Assembly (NCBI GenBank): GCA_007125165.1
Contig: SLDV01000081.1
Location: 1 to 59,624, forward strand
Length of the DNA: 59,624 nt
Reading direction: 5' to 3'
DNA from: Geobacteraceae bacterium
GTDB taxonomy: Bacteria; Desulfobacterota; Desulfuromonadia; Desulfuromonadales; Geopsychrobacteraceae
Below the pieces are notes generated by a model that was not told where the DNA came from, searched no databases, and saw only the letters and a list, made by a program, of their open reading frames with translations. Positions 33,417 through 41,915 of the stretch are shown one piece after another (position 1 is the first letter of the stretch; the number at the start of each line of letters is the position of its first letter). Made by a program: the position numbers and the translations under genes.

Positions 33417-34250
33417 TCACCGGTTCTGGGTTGCTGCGTAAATGAGCCGGTAAATACTGTGCGGATCCATATTGTTGTTGGCCGCGATGTCGCGCAGTCG
33501 CTCGTTCGGCGCTGCGCGAATACCTTCCTGCTCGAGAATCTGCATAACGTACGTTATCTCCAGACCGTAGGTATCGCACAAAACAACCAGGGTGCGACTG
33601 CCAAGGCCCGCAGGGGGGTCTTCCGGCATCATCCCGGGGGCCACCGTCTTCCCAGCGGCTGAAAGGACAATAGCATGGAGCTTTTGTGGCGTACTGTTAT
33701 TATTTGCTGCCACCTGACCGAGGGTTTCTTCAGCAGATAAAAACTTGATGCCGGCCTCGGTCAGTGCAGTAAGAACAGTATCCAGATCAATTCTGATTTT
33801 TTCGGCAAAATCCACAAGTGTTGAGTACTCGGCGTGACCATAAGGCGGTTCGCCATAGGCTATATCCGCTCGGGTCGAAAGTGTATCACCGAAGTCAACG
33901 ATGGTCTTCATCGGGGGGAGTCCGGCGAGACTGCCGCCGGCAACCAGCAGGGTAACAACCAGAGCGGCATTAAAGTCAGGGGTAAATATCTTCAACGCCT
34001 GGGTACGCGACCTGAGATAAGTGACAATCGCTGACCAGTTGTACCAGGTATGCAGAATCACGGCGATCAGAAAAAGGACGCCGAGATTGACATGCAGGGC
34101 CTCCCAATCACCCTTTTCCAGCCCGGAAAAGGTCCAACCGGCCCAATTGGCCACACGGCCTGAGGGGACCATGTAGAGGACAATACTGGTCAACATCAGC
34201 AATACAAATGATACGAGGGCTGTCAGTGAGGTGATTTTACGCATGTTCAT
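33417..34250 (-). CDS. DUF4405 membrane protein with duplicated C-terminal domain
   Basis: 277 aa from ATG 34250 (GGGAGA upstream). Residues 1-95 are three helices with the DUF4405 His pattern (EALHVNLGVLFLIAVILHTWYNW), like a di-heme cytochrome b fragment. A fourth helix sits at about residues 100-117. The C-terminal half holds two similar units: DLDTVLTALTEAGIKFLSAEETLGQVAANNNSTPQKLHAIV and GLEITYVMQILEQEGIRAAPNERLRDIAANNNMDPHSIYRLI. Both end with AANNN...P. The cytoplasmic or periplasmic repeats could dock a partner; function unknown. Confidence 0.78.
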   Translation of the reverse strand: MNMRKITSLTALVSFVLLMLTSIVLYMVPSGRVANWAGWTFSGLEKGDWEALHVNLGVLFLIAVILHTWYNWSAIVTYLRSRTQALKIFTPDFNAALVVTLLVAGGSLAGLPPMKTIVDFGDTLSTRADIAYGEPPYGHAEYSTLVDFAEKIRIDLDTVLTALTEAGIKFLSAEETLGQVAANNNSTPQKLHAIVLSAAGKTVAPGMMPEDPPAGLGSRTLVVLCDTYGLEITYVMQILEQEGIRAAPNERLRDIAANNNMDPHSIYRLIYAATQNR

Positions 34251-34346
34251 GGTGATGTGATCTCCCGTTAAATGAATGTCGACAGAAGATAGCAAAATTT
34301 CTCACCTGAGGTATGTCAAGATTTGTTAAGCAGAGGTAAACTTGTT

Positions 34347-34892
34347 TCAGAGGCTTTTTAACGTACCACCGCAAAGGGGGTGAACATAGTGGCCCCGACG
34401 GTTCAATCGACGCACCCGATATATTTGGGTGCCGCATCTCCGGCAAATCGCCACCAATTTCTTGCGTTGCTGGTGCAACCCGGCAACAACACTGCTGCTC
34501 CCAGTTGAACGCGCATCGATCCCCAACGCCTGCGCCCATTCACGCCATTGTTCACCATGACCAAAACGACGGCGGCGCTCCCAACCTCTGTGCAAATGAT
34601 CACAGGCATGCGCAATTTCGTGGAGAAAGGTCTGACACAAGGAGTCCGCCTCCTGGGCAAACTGGAGCCTGATACAGACCGGATCCTTGCCGCAAAAAAC
34701 ATAACAACCCAGGCGGCTGGTTGCCCTGCTGCGCACAACGCGAATCGTTGCGAGCTTATGCAGTAGCACCTTGTCGCCATTATCGCGACAACGGCATTGG
34801 ACCACGGTGCGGATCTGCTCCCAAAGACCAAGGCGTTCCGCCAGCTCCCGGAGAAGCATCCCCTCTTTTGGTACTATCAGTTCTAAGTGCAA
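34347..34892 (-). CDS. SprT-like zinc metalloprotease
   Basis: 181 aa from a TTG start with GGGGAG 6 bases upstream. The zinc motif is HEIAHACDH (H91, E92, H95), followed by HGEQWREWAQALG which gives a third ligand. A C-terminal zinc ribbon (CRRCGTQIYRV...HPLCGG) completes the SprT/Spartan-like layout. Related proteins cleave DNA-protein crosslinks, but the bacterial SprT role is unsettled. It lies upstream of, and on the same strand as, the DUF4405 gene. Confidence 0.83.
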   Translation of the reverse strand: MHLELIVPKEGMLLRELAERLGLWEQIRTVVQCRCRDNGDKVLLHKLATIRVVRSRATSRLGCYVFCGKDPVCIRLQFAQEADSLCQTFLHEIAHACDHLHRGWERRRRFGHGEQWREWAQALGIDARSTGSSSVVAGLHQQRKKLVAICRRCGTQIYRVRRLNRRGHYVHPLCGGTLKSL

Positions 34893-34928
34893 AAAAACTC
34901 CCCACAGAGATCACCTGAAAAATTCATA

Positions 34929-34977
34929 GGTTCGAGCAGGACGGAAAGTCCTGGACCAAAGTCCATAGTTTTGAACC
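34929..34977. ncRNA. Three-way-junction hairpin cluster, possible structured RNA
   Basis: GGTTCGA (34929-34935) pairs with TTGAACC (34971-34977) with one wobble. Inside are AGGAC-GGAAA-GTCCT (34938-34952) and GGAC-CAAA-GTCC (34953-34964), stacked directly against each other. The whole folds as a compact 49-base three-way junction. It lies between divergent SprT and rhomboid genes, just upstream of the SprT start. No known riboswitch class was recognised. Confidence 0.35.
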
Positions 34978-35002
34978 AGCGTTCTGAGACAATAAACAAC
35001 CT

Positions 35003-35158
35003 GATTAGAACTAATCTTCCGTAGATGCAATCTTATCCCCTCTCCCTGAGGGAGAGGGGCAGGGTGAGGGAGAGATTTTGACCATTTCAAGCCCCCTCAT
35101 CCGGCTTTCAGCCACCTTCTCTACCAGGAGAAGGGTTCAAGCGAAAGATTGGTGTTAA
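35003..35158 (+). repeat. Approximately 145-bp dispersed repeat, copy B
   Basis: Second copy of the element at 26711-26853, with the same TTGACCATTTCAAGCCCCC block. This copy also has a CCCCTCTCCCTGAGGGAGAGGGG hairpin (about 35036-35058), broken in copy A. It fills most of the 309-base gap before the rhomboid gene; no reading frame in it is supported. Confidence 0.75.
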
Positions 35159-35201
35159 CAAAAAGATCGATCTTGTAGGCCGATTTCTGTCATCATGAAG
35201 C

Positions 35202-36146
35202 ATGGATGAAAAACCTTCACTAAAAATTGATCAACTGGACTGGGTTGCGATCCCGGCCCAACTTCAGGACGGTTTGTCGTTCCGCCCGTTGAGCAAACGA
35301 CAGCTCAAACTCTGGCCGCTGGTGCTGCAAGCCCGGAGCATTCCCTGCCGCATCGAACATATAGATGATCAGCGCCACATGATGGTGCCGGCTGAGTATT
35401 TTCAGCAGGCACTTGAGGAACTGATTGCCTACGAAAAAGAAAATCGCAACTGGCCACCTCCGCCGCCCGCCGCTATTCCTCTTAAAAACAATCAGGGAAC
35501 AACCTTTTGGGTTGTCATCAGCCTGGTCATTTTTCACAACATCAGCACTCATCAACTGCAGATGTTCGGCTCGGGCGCAGTCGACTGGTTTCTGGCCGGC
35601 AATGCTGATGTCGGCCAGATACGCAATGGTCAATGGTGGCGCACCATCACGGCCCTGACCCTGCATTCCGGCAACCTGCATCTGTTCAGTAATCTTGCTA
35701 TCGGTAGCGTTCTGATAGTGCGCCTGTGTCGCACCCTTGGTTCCGGTCTTGCTTTTTTTCTGGTGATCTGCGCAGGAACCCTGGGCAACACCCTGAACGC
35801 CCTGCTGCAATCCCCTGCTCACCGTTCGGTTGGTGCTTCTACAGCGGTTTTTGGTGCCCTTGGTCTTCTTGCCGTTTATACTATGCTGCGCTATCGTACC
35901 AGCTTGTGGCGCCACTGGCCATTGCCACTAGCGGCAGCTCTGGGCCTTCTTGCCATGCTGGGGGTTGGTGGTGACAACACCGATGTCGGTGCCCACCTGT
36001 TTGGATTTCTCAGCGGTGCTCTGCTGGCATTTTTCTACTCACAGCTACCAATGGTTTTTAAGGTTTCAAACCTGTCATGGGGCACGATCTCGCTAATGTT
36101 GATTGTTGGTGCCTGGTGGCTCGCCGTCAACAGTGTCCTTGCCTGA
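35202..36146 (+). CDS. Rhomboid-family intramembrane serine protease
   Basis: 314 aa. A soluble N-terminal domain (about residues 1-95) is followed by about seven membrane helices. The catalytic Ser is S213 in SVGASTAVFGALG and the His is H265 in DVGAHLFGFLSG. The usual GxSG motif reads GAST here, so the glycine after the serine is threonine. The TLHSGNLHLFSNLA loop at about residue 155 fits the rhomboid HxxxxHxxxN motif. It cleaves membrane-spanning substrates; the target is unknown. Confidence 0.86.
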   Translation: MDEKPSLKIDQLDWVAIPAQLQDGLSFRPLSKRQLKLWPLVLQARSIPCRIEHIDDQRHMMVPAEYFQQALEELIAYEKENRNWPPPPPAAIPLKNNQGTTFWVVISLVIFHNISTHQLQMFGSGAVDWFLAGNADVGQIRNGQWWRTITALTLHSGNLHLFSNLAIGSVLIVRLCRTLGSGLAFFLVICAGTLGNTLNALLQSPAHRSVGASTAVFGALGLLAVYTMLRYRTSLWRHWPLPLAAALGLLAMLGVGGDNTDVGAHLFGFLSGALLAFFYSQLPMVFKVSNLSWGTISLMLIVGAWWLAVNSVLA

Positions 36147-36168
36147 ATCCGGGCGATCGTCAAGAATT

Positions 36169-36204
36169 AAAAAAGGCCCGACAGTTTCTGTGCGGGCCTT
36201 TTTT
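36169..36204. terminator. Bidirectional intrinsic terminator
   Basis: AAAAAAGGCCCG (36169-36180) pairs perfectly with CGGGCCTTTTTT (36193-36204); the loop region also pairs ACAG with CTGT. T-runs are present on both strands, so it ends both the rhomboid and the FKBP genes. Confidence 0.93.
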
Positions 36205-36229
36205 AGCTACAATATGAAGCTGTCAACTG

Positions 36230-36661
36230 CTAATCAATCGCGACAACTTCCAAATCAAAATTAAGGGCCTTACCAGCCATGGGATGGTTTGCGTCAAGGG
36301 TGATCTTTTCATCTTTCACTTCCTTAACTGTCAACAGCAAGGGTGTTCCATCCTGCATCTGGGTCTGAAACTGTTGGCCGACCTGCGGTTGCAATCCCTC
36401 TTCAAACTGGCTGGGATTAGCATCAAACACCATATCCGGATTATAGGGACCGTAAGCCTCATCTTCCGACAATTTTACCTGCTTGCTTTCTCCAGCCTTC
36501 ATTCCAACCACAGCATTGTCGAACCCAGGGATCACCTGACCGGAGCCAACCTCAAACTCGAAGGGCTGTTCTGCCTGACGTGAGCTGTCAAAAACTTCAC
36601 CATCATCAAAAGTGCCGGTATAGTGGACCTTTACTTTGCTCCCTGTTTTTACTTCTGTCAT
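36230..36661 (-). CDS. FKBP-type peptidyl-prolyl isomerase, SlyD-like
   Basis: 143 aa with AGGAG before the ATG. The FKBP half-domains (VKVHYTGTFDDGEVFDSS at residues 9-27 and the C-terminal LDANHPMAGKALNFDLEVV) enclose an IF-like insertion of about 50 residues. The layout is that of SlyD, a chaperone and prolyl isomerase, but the His-rich metal-binding tail of E. coli SlyD is absent. Cytoplasmic. Confidence 0.92.
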   Translation of the reverse strand: MTEVKTGSKVKVHYTGTFDDGEVFDSSRQAEQPFEFEVGSGQVIPGFDNAVVGMKAGESKQVKLSEDEAYGPYNPDMVFDANPSQFEEGLQPQVGQQFQTQMQDGTPLLLTVKEVKDEKITLDANHPMAGKALNFDLEVVAID

Positions 36662-36828
36662 GTCATCTCCTATCGATTTTTGAGTCGTAAATAGGCGTCG
36701 CCAACCACCTTTGCAACGCCGTCATCTCCTTAGGTTGTCATTTCCTCAATGGAAAATCAACCCCGTCGCGACAAAAATTCCGGTCTAAACATTCGGTGCT
36801 TTCCAACCGTGACAGACCAGACAGGGAA

Positions 36829-37341
36829 TTATTTTCTGTGAATCTTTTCCTGGCACAATGAACTGAAAGGATGACCGGATTTTTTCTCATCTGCGTAACC
36901 GATGGCAATAACCATGGGAACCTCCAACCCCTCAGGCAGGTTGACCAGCTGCCGCACATATTCCGAAGCACTGACTGTATCATTGTGTTGCCGCTGGCGC
37001 AGTTGTGCCCAACAGCTTGTCAGTCCAAGATCTTCGGCTACCAATTGAACCACGGTCGCAGCAACGGCCGCGTCCTCAATCCAGACATCTGAAATGGTCG
37101 GATCTGCCGCGATGATTACGGCCAGAGGGGCCGTAGCAAAAAAAGAGGTTCCATGGGGCTTTGCTGTAGCCAACTGATCCAGTATCTGCCGATCTTCCAC
37201 CAAAACAAAACTGCAGGGCTGAAGATTTCTTGATGTCGGCGCACGCAACAAAGCTTCGCATATATTTTCCAGCTTGGCGGGCTCAATACGCGCATCGGCA
37301 TACCGGCGAACACTGCGTCGCTGACGTAAAAGTTCAAGCAT
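36829..37341 (-). CDS. Nitroreductase-family flavoprotein
   Basis: 170 aa from ATG 37341, chosen because AAGGAG lies 5-8 bases upstream. The N-terminal RQRRSVRRYADARI is the FMN-phosphate site, then APTSRNLQPCSFVLVED. The C-terminal LGLTSCWAQLR and VIAIGY fit the short nitroreductase family. It reduces nitro compounds or quinones with NAD(P)H as a rule; the real substrate is unknown. It starts 45 bases after the second Roadblock gene on the same strand and may be the last gene of that cluster. Confidence 0.85.
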   Translation of the reverse strand: MLELLRQRRSVRRYADARIEPAKLENICEALLRAPTSRNLQPCSFVLVEDRQILDQLATAKPHGTSFFATAPLAVIIAADPTISDVWIEDAAVAATVVQLVAEDLGLTSCWAQLRQRQHNDTVSASEYVRQLVNLPEGLEVPMVIAIGYADEKKSGHPFSSLCQEKIHRK

Positions 37342-37386
37342 AAAAACTCCTTGCATGGTCAAACGTCAAAATCTCACACCTGGTGA

Positions 37387-37734
37387 TCAGGGTTGCCCGG
37401 TTGTCACTCTGCCAATCAAGCGGTATATCTCATCAAGCATGTTGGCCTGATCTTCTTTAGATGAGGCAACGACACCGAGAAGGTAATGATCAATGGGAAA
37501 CACCAAAAAATGACTTTCGCCAAGGCAACCAAAGTTAACACAGCGACAATTGCTGGCGCCGATATGTTCCTGGATATCATGGGACAGGCTACCGCTGATC
37601 TGCATCAGGATGGTATAGTTCTCAGGATCTTCAATAGCACGTCCGACCAGCGTGCCGTCCTGTTTGATTAGCAAGCAACCAGCAACACCTGCAACCTTGC
37701 TGACTCGAGCGATAAAATCTTTTGCTGTTGCCAT
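37387..37734 (-). CDS. Roadblock/LC7-like protein, second of pair
   Basis: 115 aa, a single Roadblock/LC7 alpha/beta fold, alternating strands and helices (VAGVAGCLLIKQDGTLVGRAI, LLGVVASSKED). Residues NCRCVNFGCLG contain three cysteines close together. Bacterial Roadblock proteins such as MglB form homodimers that regulate small Ras-like GTPases; none is present nearby. The gene follows its neighbour by 3 bases, suggesting a heterodimer. Confidence 0.8.
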   Translation of the reverse strand: MATAKDFIARVSKVAGVAGCLLIKQDGTLVGRAIEDPENYTILMQISGSLSHDIQEHIGASNCRCVNFGCLGESHFLVFPIDHYLLGVVASSKEDQANMLDEIYRLIGRVTTGQP

Positions 37735-37737
37735 TAC

Positions 37738-38088
37738 CTAGCCTCCCACAACCATGCGCTGGCCAACTTCCTCCTGCATGAGATCCAGAGACATGGCCAG
37801 AACATTCAGATTATAAGCAGGGTCACAAACGATAAAACACAAGGTGTCCGAAGCAAAAGACCTGGCAACAACAACAGACTCATCAAAGTGCAAACAGAGG
37901 CCGTTAATAGCATCAAAAGTTGTCATGCCAGCCGCATACATTTTAGACAGGTGCCTGCCGATCAGTTCCAGGCGGTCTTTTTTAAATACGGAGGGAAGAT
38001 TGGCAACCTTCACCCCATCATCTGAATCAAAAAAACAAGCGCCAAGAACCCCCGGAATCATTTTAAGCTCGTTAATGAGATAAGTCAT
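37738..38088 (-). CDS. Roadblock/LC7-like protein, first of pair
   Basis: 116 aa from ATG 38088 (AAGGAA upstream). A second Roadblock-like fold: MIPGVLGACFFDSDDGVKVANLP at the N-terminus and ESVVVARSFASDTLCFIVCDPAYNLNVLAMSLDLM near the C-terminus. It is not a close copy of the next gene, so the two probably form a heterodimeric pair. It follows the REC-DUF4388 gene by 62 bases. Confidence 0.75.
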   Translation of the reverse strand: MTYLINELKMIPGVLGACFFDSDDGVKVANLPSVFKKDRLELIGRHLSKMYAAGMTTFDAINGLCLHFDESVVVARSFASDTLCFIVCDPAYNLNVLAMSLDLMQEEVGQRMVVGG

Positions 38089-38150
38089 ACGCCTCAGTTC
38101 CTTCCATCTCCCCGGCAATGTATTCGGTGCCGGAGACTGCCAGTTTACAT

Positions 38151-39233
38151 TTAGAGTTCAGCAACGCGCTCGATCTCTTTAAGCACCGGAGCAGCCTGGG
38201 CTCCCGGCTTGAGTTTGAGCACCACTTTTTGCTGTTGATGATTAAACAACAGATAACGATTACGCCCGGTAGTGCCGAGAACCATTGATCGGTAATCACC
38301 CCAGTTGAATTCCTCGGCAACAGCTGTCAGGGCTTCTTCAAAAACTTCGATGTCAAATCCCTTGACCGAACAGGGCCCATGGTTGGAACCACTCAACCCC
38401 TCTTGCGCATCAAAAAGAGCAAATTCCTGTACATTGGCAATTCCACTCAACAACCGAGCCAAGGGTGATTCACTTTTCTGTGGCTGTTCAGCTACCGGAG
38501 CTGGCGACTCATCAACTGTAGCGACAGGCGCTGATGACCCGGCTTGACCTCTCTTGACCTCTTCTGCCGCCTCGTCCTTAATTCTGAAGGCCTCAATCAA
38601 TAGATGGCTCAGAGGCATCTTGACAACATCGTCCTGACGACGGCAAATACCGTCCATCTCGATTTCTGCGTCATCCCAACTGACAATTTCAAGGGCCGCG
38701 TCCAGGCCTTTCAAGTTGCTGTATTCGGCGTCAATCAGTTCACCACCGGCAACATAAAGATAGGCCGGACCTTTAGGTGCTGCAATTTTCAAGGTACAGT
38801 TTTTCTTCTCAACATTCATCAACTGCAGAAATGTGGCCAGGGTAATGCCGCGAATATAACTCTTGCCCCCCGCTTTAAGACCATTAAAAATTGCTTTCTC
38901 CAGTATTGGCAGATCAACCGGCTTTTCGATGAACTGGAGAGTGTCCATTTTCTTTAGACGGGCCTCAATCTCCGGAGTACCAAATGCCGACATGGCAATT
39001 ACGGCCAACTGTGGCTGGTGCCGGCTCGCCCATGCAAGTAATTCGAAACCGTTCATCTCCGGCATGCGCAGATCGGTTACCAGCAGATCCACGGTTGTGT
39101 CGCGCAGTATCTTCACAGCAACTTCGCCGTTTTCCGCAGTGAGAATTTTAAATTTATCCTGATGAACTTTCAGAACGTCTTGCAAAGACAATAAGAAAGA
39201 GGCTTCATCATCTACAATCAGAACCTTCTTCAT
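38151..39233 (-). CDS. REC-DUF4388 (PATAN) response regulator
   Basis: 360 aa. Receiver domain 1-120 with D8/D9, phosphoacceptor D54 and Lys in IEKPVD. Residues about 130-230 form a DUF4388/PATAN domain (GITLATFLQLMNVEKKNCTLKIAAPKGPAYLYVAGGELIDAEY). A Pro/Ala-rich linker leads to a C-terminal domain (about 265-360) whose strand and helix order resembles a Roadblock fold. The output is thus protein-protein contact, not DNA binding. It is 19 bases downstream of the PAS kinase, its likely partner. Confidence 0.85.
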   Translation of the reverse strand: MKKVLIVDDEASFLLSLQDVLKVHQDKFKILTAENGEVAVKILRDTTVDLLVTDLRMPEMNGFELLAWASRHQPQLAVIAMSAFGTPEIEARLKKMDTLQFIEKPVDLPILEKAIFNGLKAGGKSYIRGITLATFLQLMNVEKKNCTLKIAAPKGPAYLYVAGGELIDAEYSNLKGLDAALEIVSWDDAEIEMDGICRRQDDVVKMPLSHLLIEAFRIKDEAAEEVKRGQAGSSAPVATVDESPAPVAEQPQKSESPLARLLSGIANVQEFALFDAQEGLSGSNHGPCSVKGFDIEVFEEALTAVAEEFNWGDYRSMVLGTTGRNRYLLFNHQQQKVVLKLKPGAQAAPVLKEIERVAEL

Positions 39234-39252
39234 TTCATACCCACCTGATGCG

Positions 39253-40353
39253 TCAGTTTGTTATAGAGGATGGAACGTCGACAGCAGTTGACGCTCCATT
39301 TTCTGATTCGGCCAACGGCAAGCTGACCCTCACTTCAGTCCCGCGCTGTGGCCAACTGTCGATGGCGATATCCCCATTCATCATGGCCAGAAGTTTTCTG
39401 GTAATCACCAGCCCTAATCCGTTACCTTGCGGCTTACTCGTATTAAAAGGTTGGAATAGATGCTTTTTCTGTTCCGCTTTGATGCCGGGGCCGTTGTCCC
39501 TGATCGTCAACCAGACCAACTTGCTGCGTATTTGAGCTGAAATATTAATTTCAGGATGTTCACGCCCCTTCAAGGCCTCGGCGGCGTTATTGAAAATATT
39601 CAGTAACGCCTGATGAAGTGCGCGCTCGTCTATTCTTACGGGACCAATAGTCAGAGGAATTCTTGTTTTGATCCTGATACCGCAGGCATGGAAATCATGC
39701 TCGATCAAAGCAATAAACTTTTCCATAAATTCGATCAGAGACATCTCGCTAAGCTCAACCCGCTCATAAAGGCTGAAGGCCTTCAGTGATTTGAGCAGAT
39801 ACTCCATCCGGGCGGCATCAGCCAGGGCACGCTCAACATACTCATTCAACCTGTCGTGACTCACCTGACCGTTGTTTTTTTTCAACGCTGTCAGAGCCAT
39901 CTTCAATGAATTGAGAGGGTTGCCGATTTCATGACGAATCCCGGAAAAAATAAAGCCGAGATTGTCCATGGCGTTGATCGCCTGGGCAATCGATTCCAGG
40001 CGATTTTTTTCCGTAATATCGCGAACAAAAATACAGCAGTAGCGCGGCGCGGCGCGGTAGATCGTATAACCGTAGAGGCGATCCTTAAACGTCACCTGAT
40101 GCGAACTGCGTCCGACAGAACGAATATCCGTTGCGTCTTCAGCGCTAACTACAAACAACTCATAAAGATGCTCATAGCTCCGGCACAGGGAAGCATCGCG
40201 CACGACATCAAAGAGGGCAGCATTACAATAGTCGACCTGCTGCTGAGCCACGTCAAGCACCAGAATGCCAATGTCAATCTGTTCGAGCAATTGAGCAAAG
40301 CCCCAAGGGCTTTTCAGTTGTTCATTGAAAGCGTCTGCGGTATTCCAACCCAT
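39253..40353 (-). CDS. Cytoplasmic PAS histidine kinase
   Basis: 366 aa, no membrane helix. A PAS domain (about 18-115) opens (LLEQIDIGILVLDVAQQQVDYCNAALFDVV). Phosphoacceptor H141 is in GIRHEIGNPLNSLKMAL, the HEIGNP form common in stand-alone signalling kinases. ATPase motifs are LLNIFNNAAEAL, DNGPGI and GNGLGLVITRKL. The start is ATG 40353 (GTG one codon earlier). It probably phosphorylates the REC-DUF4388 protein next to it. Confidence 0.92.
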   Translation of the reverse strand: MGWNTADAFNEQLKSPWGFAQLLEQIDIGILVLDVAQQQVDYCNAALFDVVRDASLCRSYEHLYELFVVSAEDATDIRSVGRSSHQVTFKDRLYGYTIYRAAPRYCCIFVRDITEKNRLESIAQAINAMDNLGFIFSGIRHEIGNPLNSLKMALTALKKNNGQVSHDRLNEYVERALADAARMEYLLKSLKAFSLYERVELSEMSLIEFMEKFIALIEHDFHACGIRIKTRIPLTIGPVRIDERALHQALLNIFNNAAEALKGREHPEINISAQIRSKLVWLTIRDNGPGIKAEQKKHLFQPFNTSKPQGNGLGLVITRKLLAMMNGDIAIDSWPQRGTEVRVSLPLAESENGASTAVDVPSSITN

Positions 40354-40585
40354 CACCTAACCCTTGTCGCTTACTGGCAATTCTAATCAAGCGCAGACGC
40401 ATTATAGCAATGCTGGCAAATTATTCAAGAAAACTAATAAGAGCCCTGGTTTTTCTAATCTAAGTCGCGCCGCCGGTTACTGAAAATGTGCAGACCCAGC
40501 GACTTCCTGTTGCTGTAGCTGTACTTGAGAGCCGGAATAAGACCACGGAACAACAATCTGCTAATTTTTCAGCAAGAATCTGACT

Positions 40586-41863
40586 TTATCTGGGGTTGAC
40601 ATCTTTGTTCCCATGCTGCGCTGCCAAATTCTGGACTACTGTCTTGAGTTCAGCATCCAGCTTTGGGTTGCTCATCAGTTGCCTCAGCAGTTGCTGTCCA
40701 TCTTTGTGCCACTGACGAGCAAAACATGTCTGGGCCAGGCGCAGCGTCCAACGTGGATTGTCTGGTTCCTGCTTTGCCACAGCATTAAAACTGGCAAATG
40801 CCTGCTCCAATTTCAGATTATTACGCAGATAAAACTCTGCCAGCAGCAGATTGGTATTTCCCCGACAGCCGCCACCTGTGGGTAGTTTTGCAAGCAAAGC
40901 CTCTGCATCGTCGAGCCGGCCGTTTTTTTCCATCACCATAGCCGCCAGTGAAATAAATGCAGGATCAGTATAACCACCATCAAGGGCGGGTCGTACGTGC
41001 TCTGCTGCAGCTTGCCAGTCTTCTTGACGAGCATGAACCGTTACCAGCAGTGCGTGGCACTGAGGAACAGCCTCTGCTTCCGTCTTCATTTTCTGTTGAA
41101 TCAAACCCAGAGCAGCATTGGCCAGGTCCATACTCAACAAAACCTCGACCAGAGCCTCGACAGCCAGCATCAACTCCGGGTTCAGCTCCAACGCCTGTTC
41201 AAGGGCCTGTTTGGCTTCCGGCATATCTCCCATTCGAGCCCGCAATGAACCCACTTCGAACCAGTAGATGTCATCACGTTCATCTTCATTCACACTGTTG
41301 AACAGTTCATACGATTGAACACTATCACCATCTTGAGATGCTAAAAATGCTTCGACAAATTCCCTCCCACGGTCTTCGTAGCGTGTTTTCAGTGCCGGTG
41401 GATAAGACAACAGGATCAGTTCAAGTCGCGGACCTTCCTCAACCATATGCTTCTCGGATTCATCAACTAGAGCAGAACCAGCCGGTGCACAGGTTCCGCA
41501 ACCGGGTTTGGTGCCGGAATCATCGGTGGTAACGATTTCAACAGGAGCCTGACGCGCCTGCTCGATCTCCTTTTTGAGTTCGTGGTCACAGACATATTCA
41601 AGAGCAAGGTCGAAATGCTGATCCGCCAGTTCCTGCTCACCATTCAGCTGTTTGGACTTCGCTTCGACCAGATTCATTTTTGCCAGCCCATCTCCGGCCT
41701 CCGCTCTAAGGCGGGCAACTGTCTGTGCTTCATCCACTTCCAGGGTTTTGCTGCTCAGCTCCCCGGCAAGATAATATGCATCTGCGTAGCGTTCTTGAAC
41801 AACAGCCCGCTGCACTGCCGCTACAGTAGCCTTACTGCTAAACAATTTACTGAGAAATCCCAT
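40586..41863 (-). CDS. TPR-repeat scaffold protein
   Basis: 425 aa from ATG 41863 (AAGGAAG 8 bases upstream). Helical throughout, with TPR-like units at about residues 170-400 (DIYWFEVGSLRARMGDMPEAKQALEQALELNPELMLAVEALVEVL). The middle has GTKPGCGTCAPAG, a CxxC-type Cys pair. No signal peptide, so it is cytoplasmic. It probably acts as a scaffold. The gap to the PAS kinase is 232 bases, the widest in the cluster. Confidence 0.75.
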   Translation of the reverse strand: MGFLSKLFSSKATVAAVQRAVVQERYADAYYLAGELSSKTLEVDEAQTVARLRAEAGDGLAKMNLVEAKSKQLNGEQELADQHFDLALEYVCDHELKKEIEQARQAPVEIVTTDDSGTKPGCGTCAPAGSALVDESEKHMVEEGPRLELILLSYPPALKTRYEDRGREFVEAFLASQDGDSVQSYELFNSVNEDERDDIYWFEVGSLRARMGDMPEAKQALEQALELNPELMLAVEALVEVLLSMDLANAALGLIQQKMKTEAEAVPQCHALLVTVHARQEDWQAAAEHVRPALDGGYTDPAFISLAAMVMEKNGRLDDAEALLAKLPTGGGCRGNTNLLLAEFYLRNNLKLEQAFASFNAVAKQEPDNPRWTLRLAQTCFARQWHKDGQQLLRQLMSNPKLDAELKTVVQNLAAQHGNKDVNPR

Positions 41864-41915
41864 GGATGTAACTTCCTTTGCCGCAGAGGGCAGGGCCAAA
41901 CGACCCGGTTGGTTG

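Noticed and set aside
34921-34980. A cyclic di-GMP or purine riboswitch in the SprT/rhomboid gap
   Set aside because: The conserved cores of both classes are missing; only an unspecific three-way junction remains.
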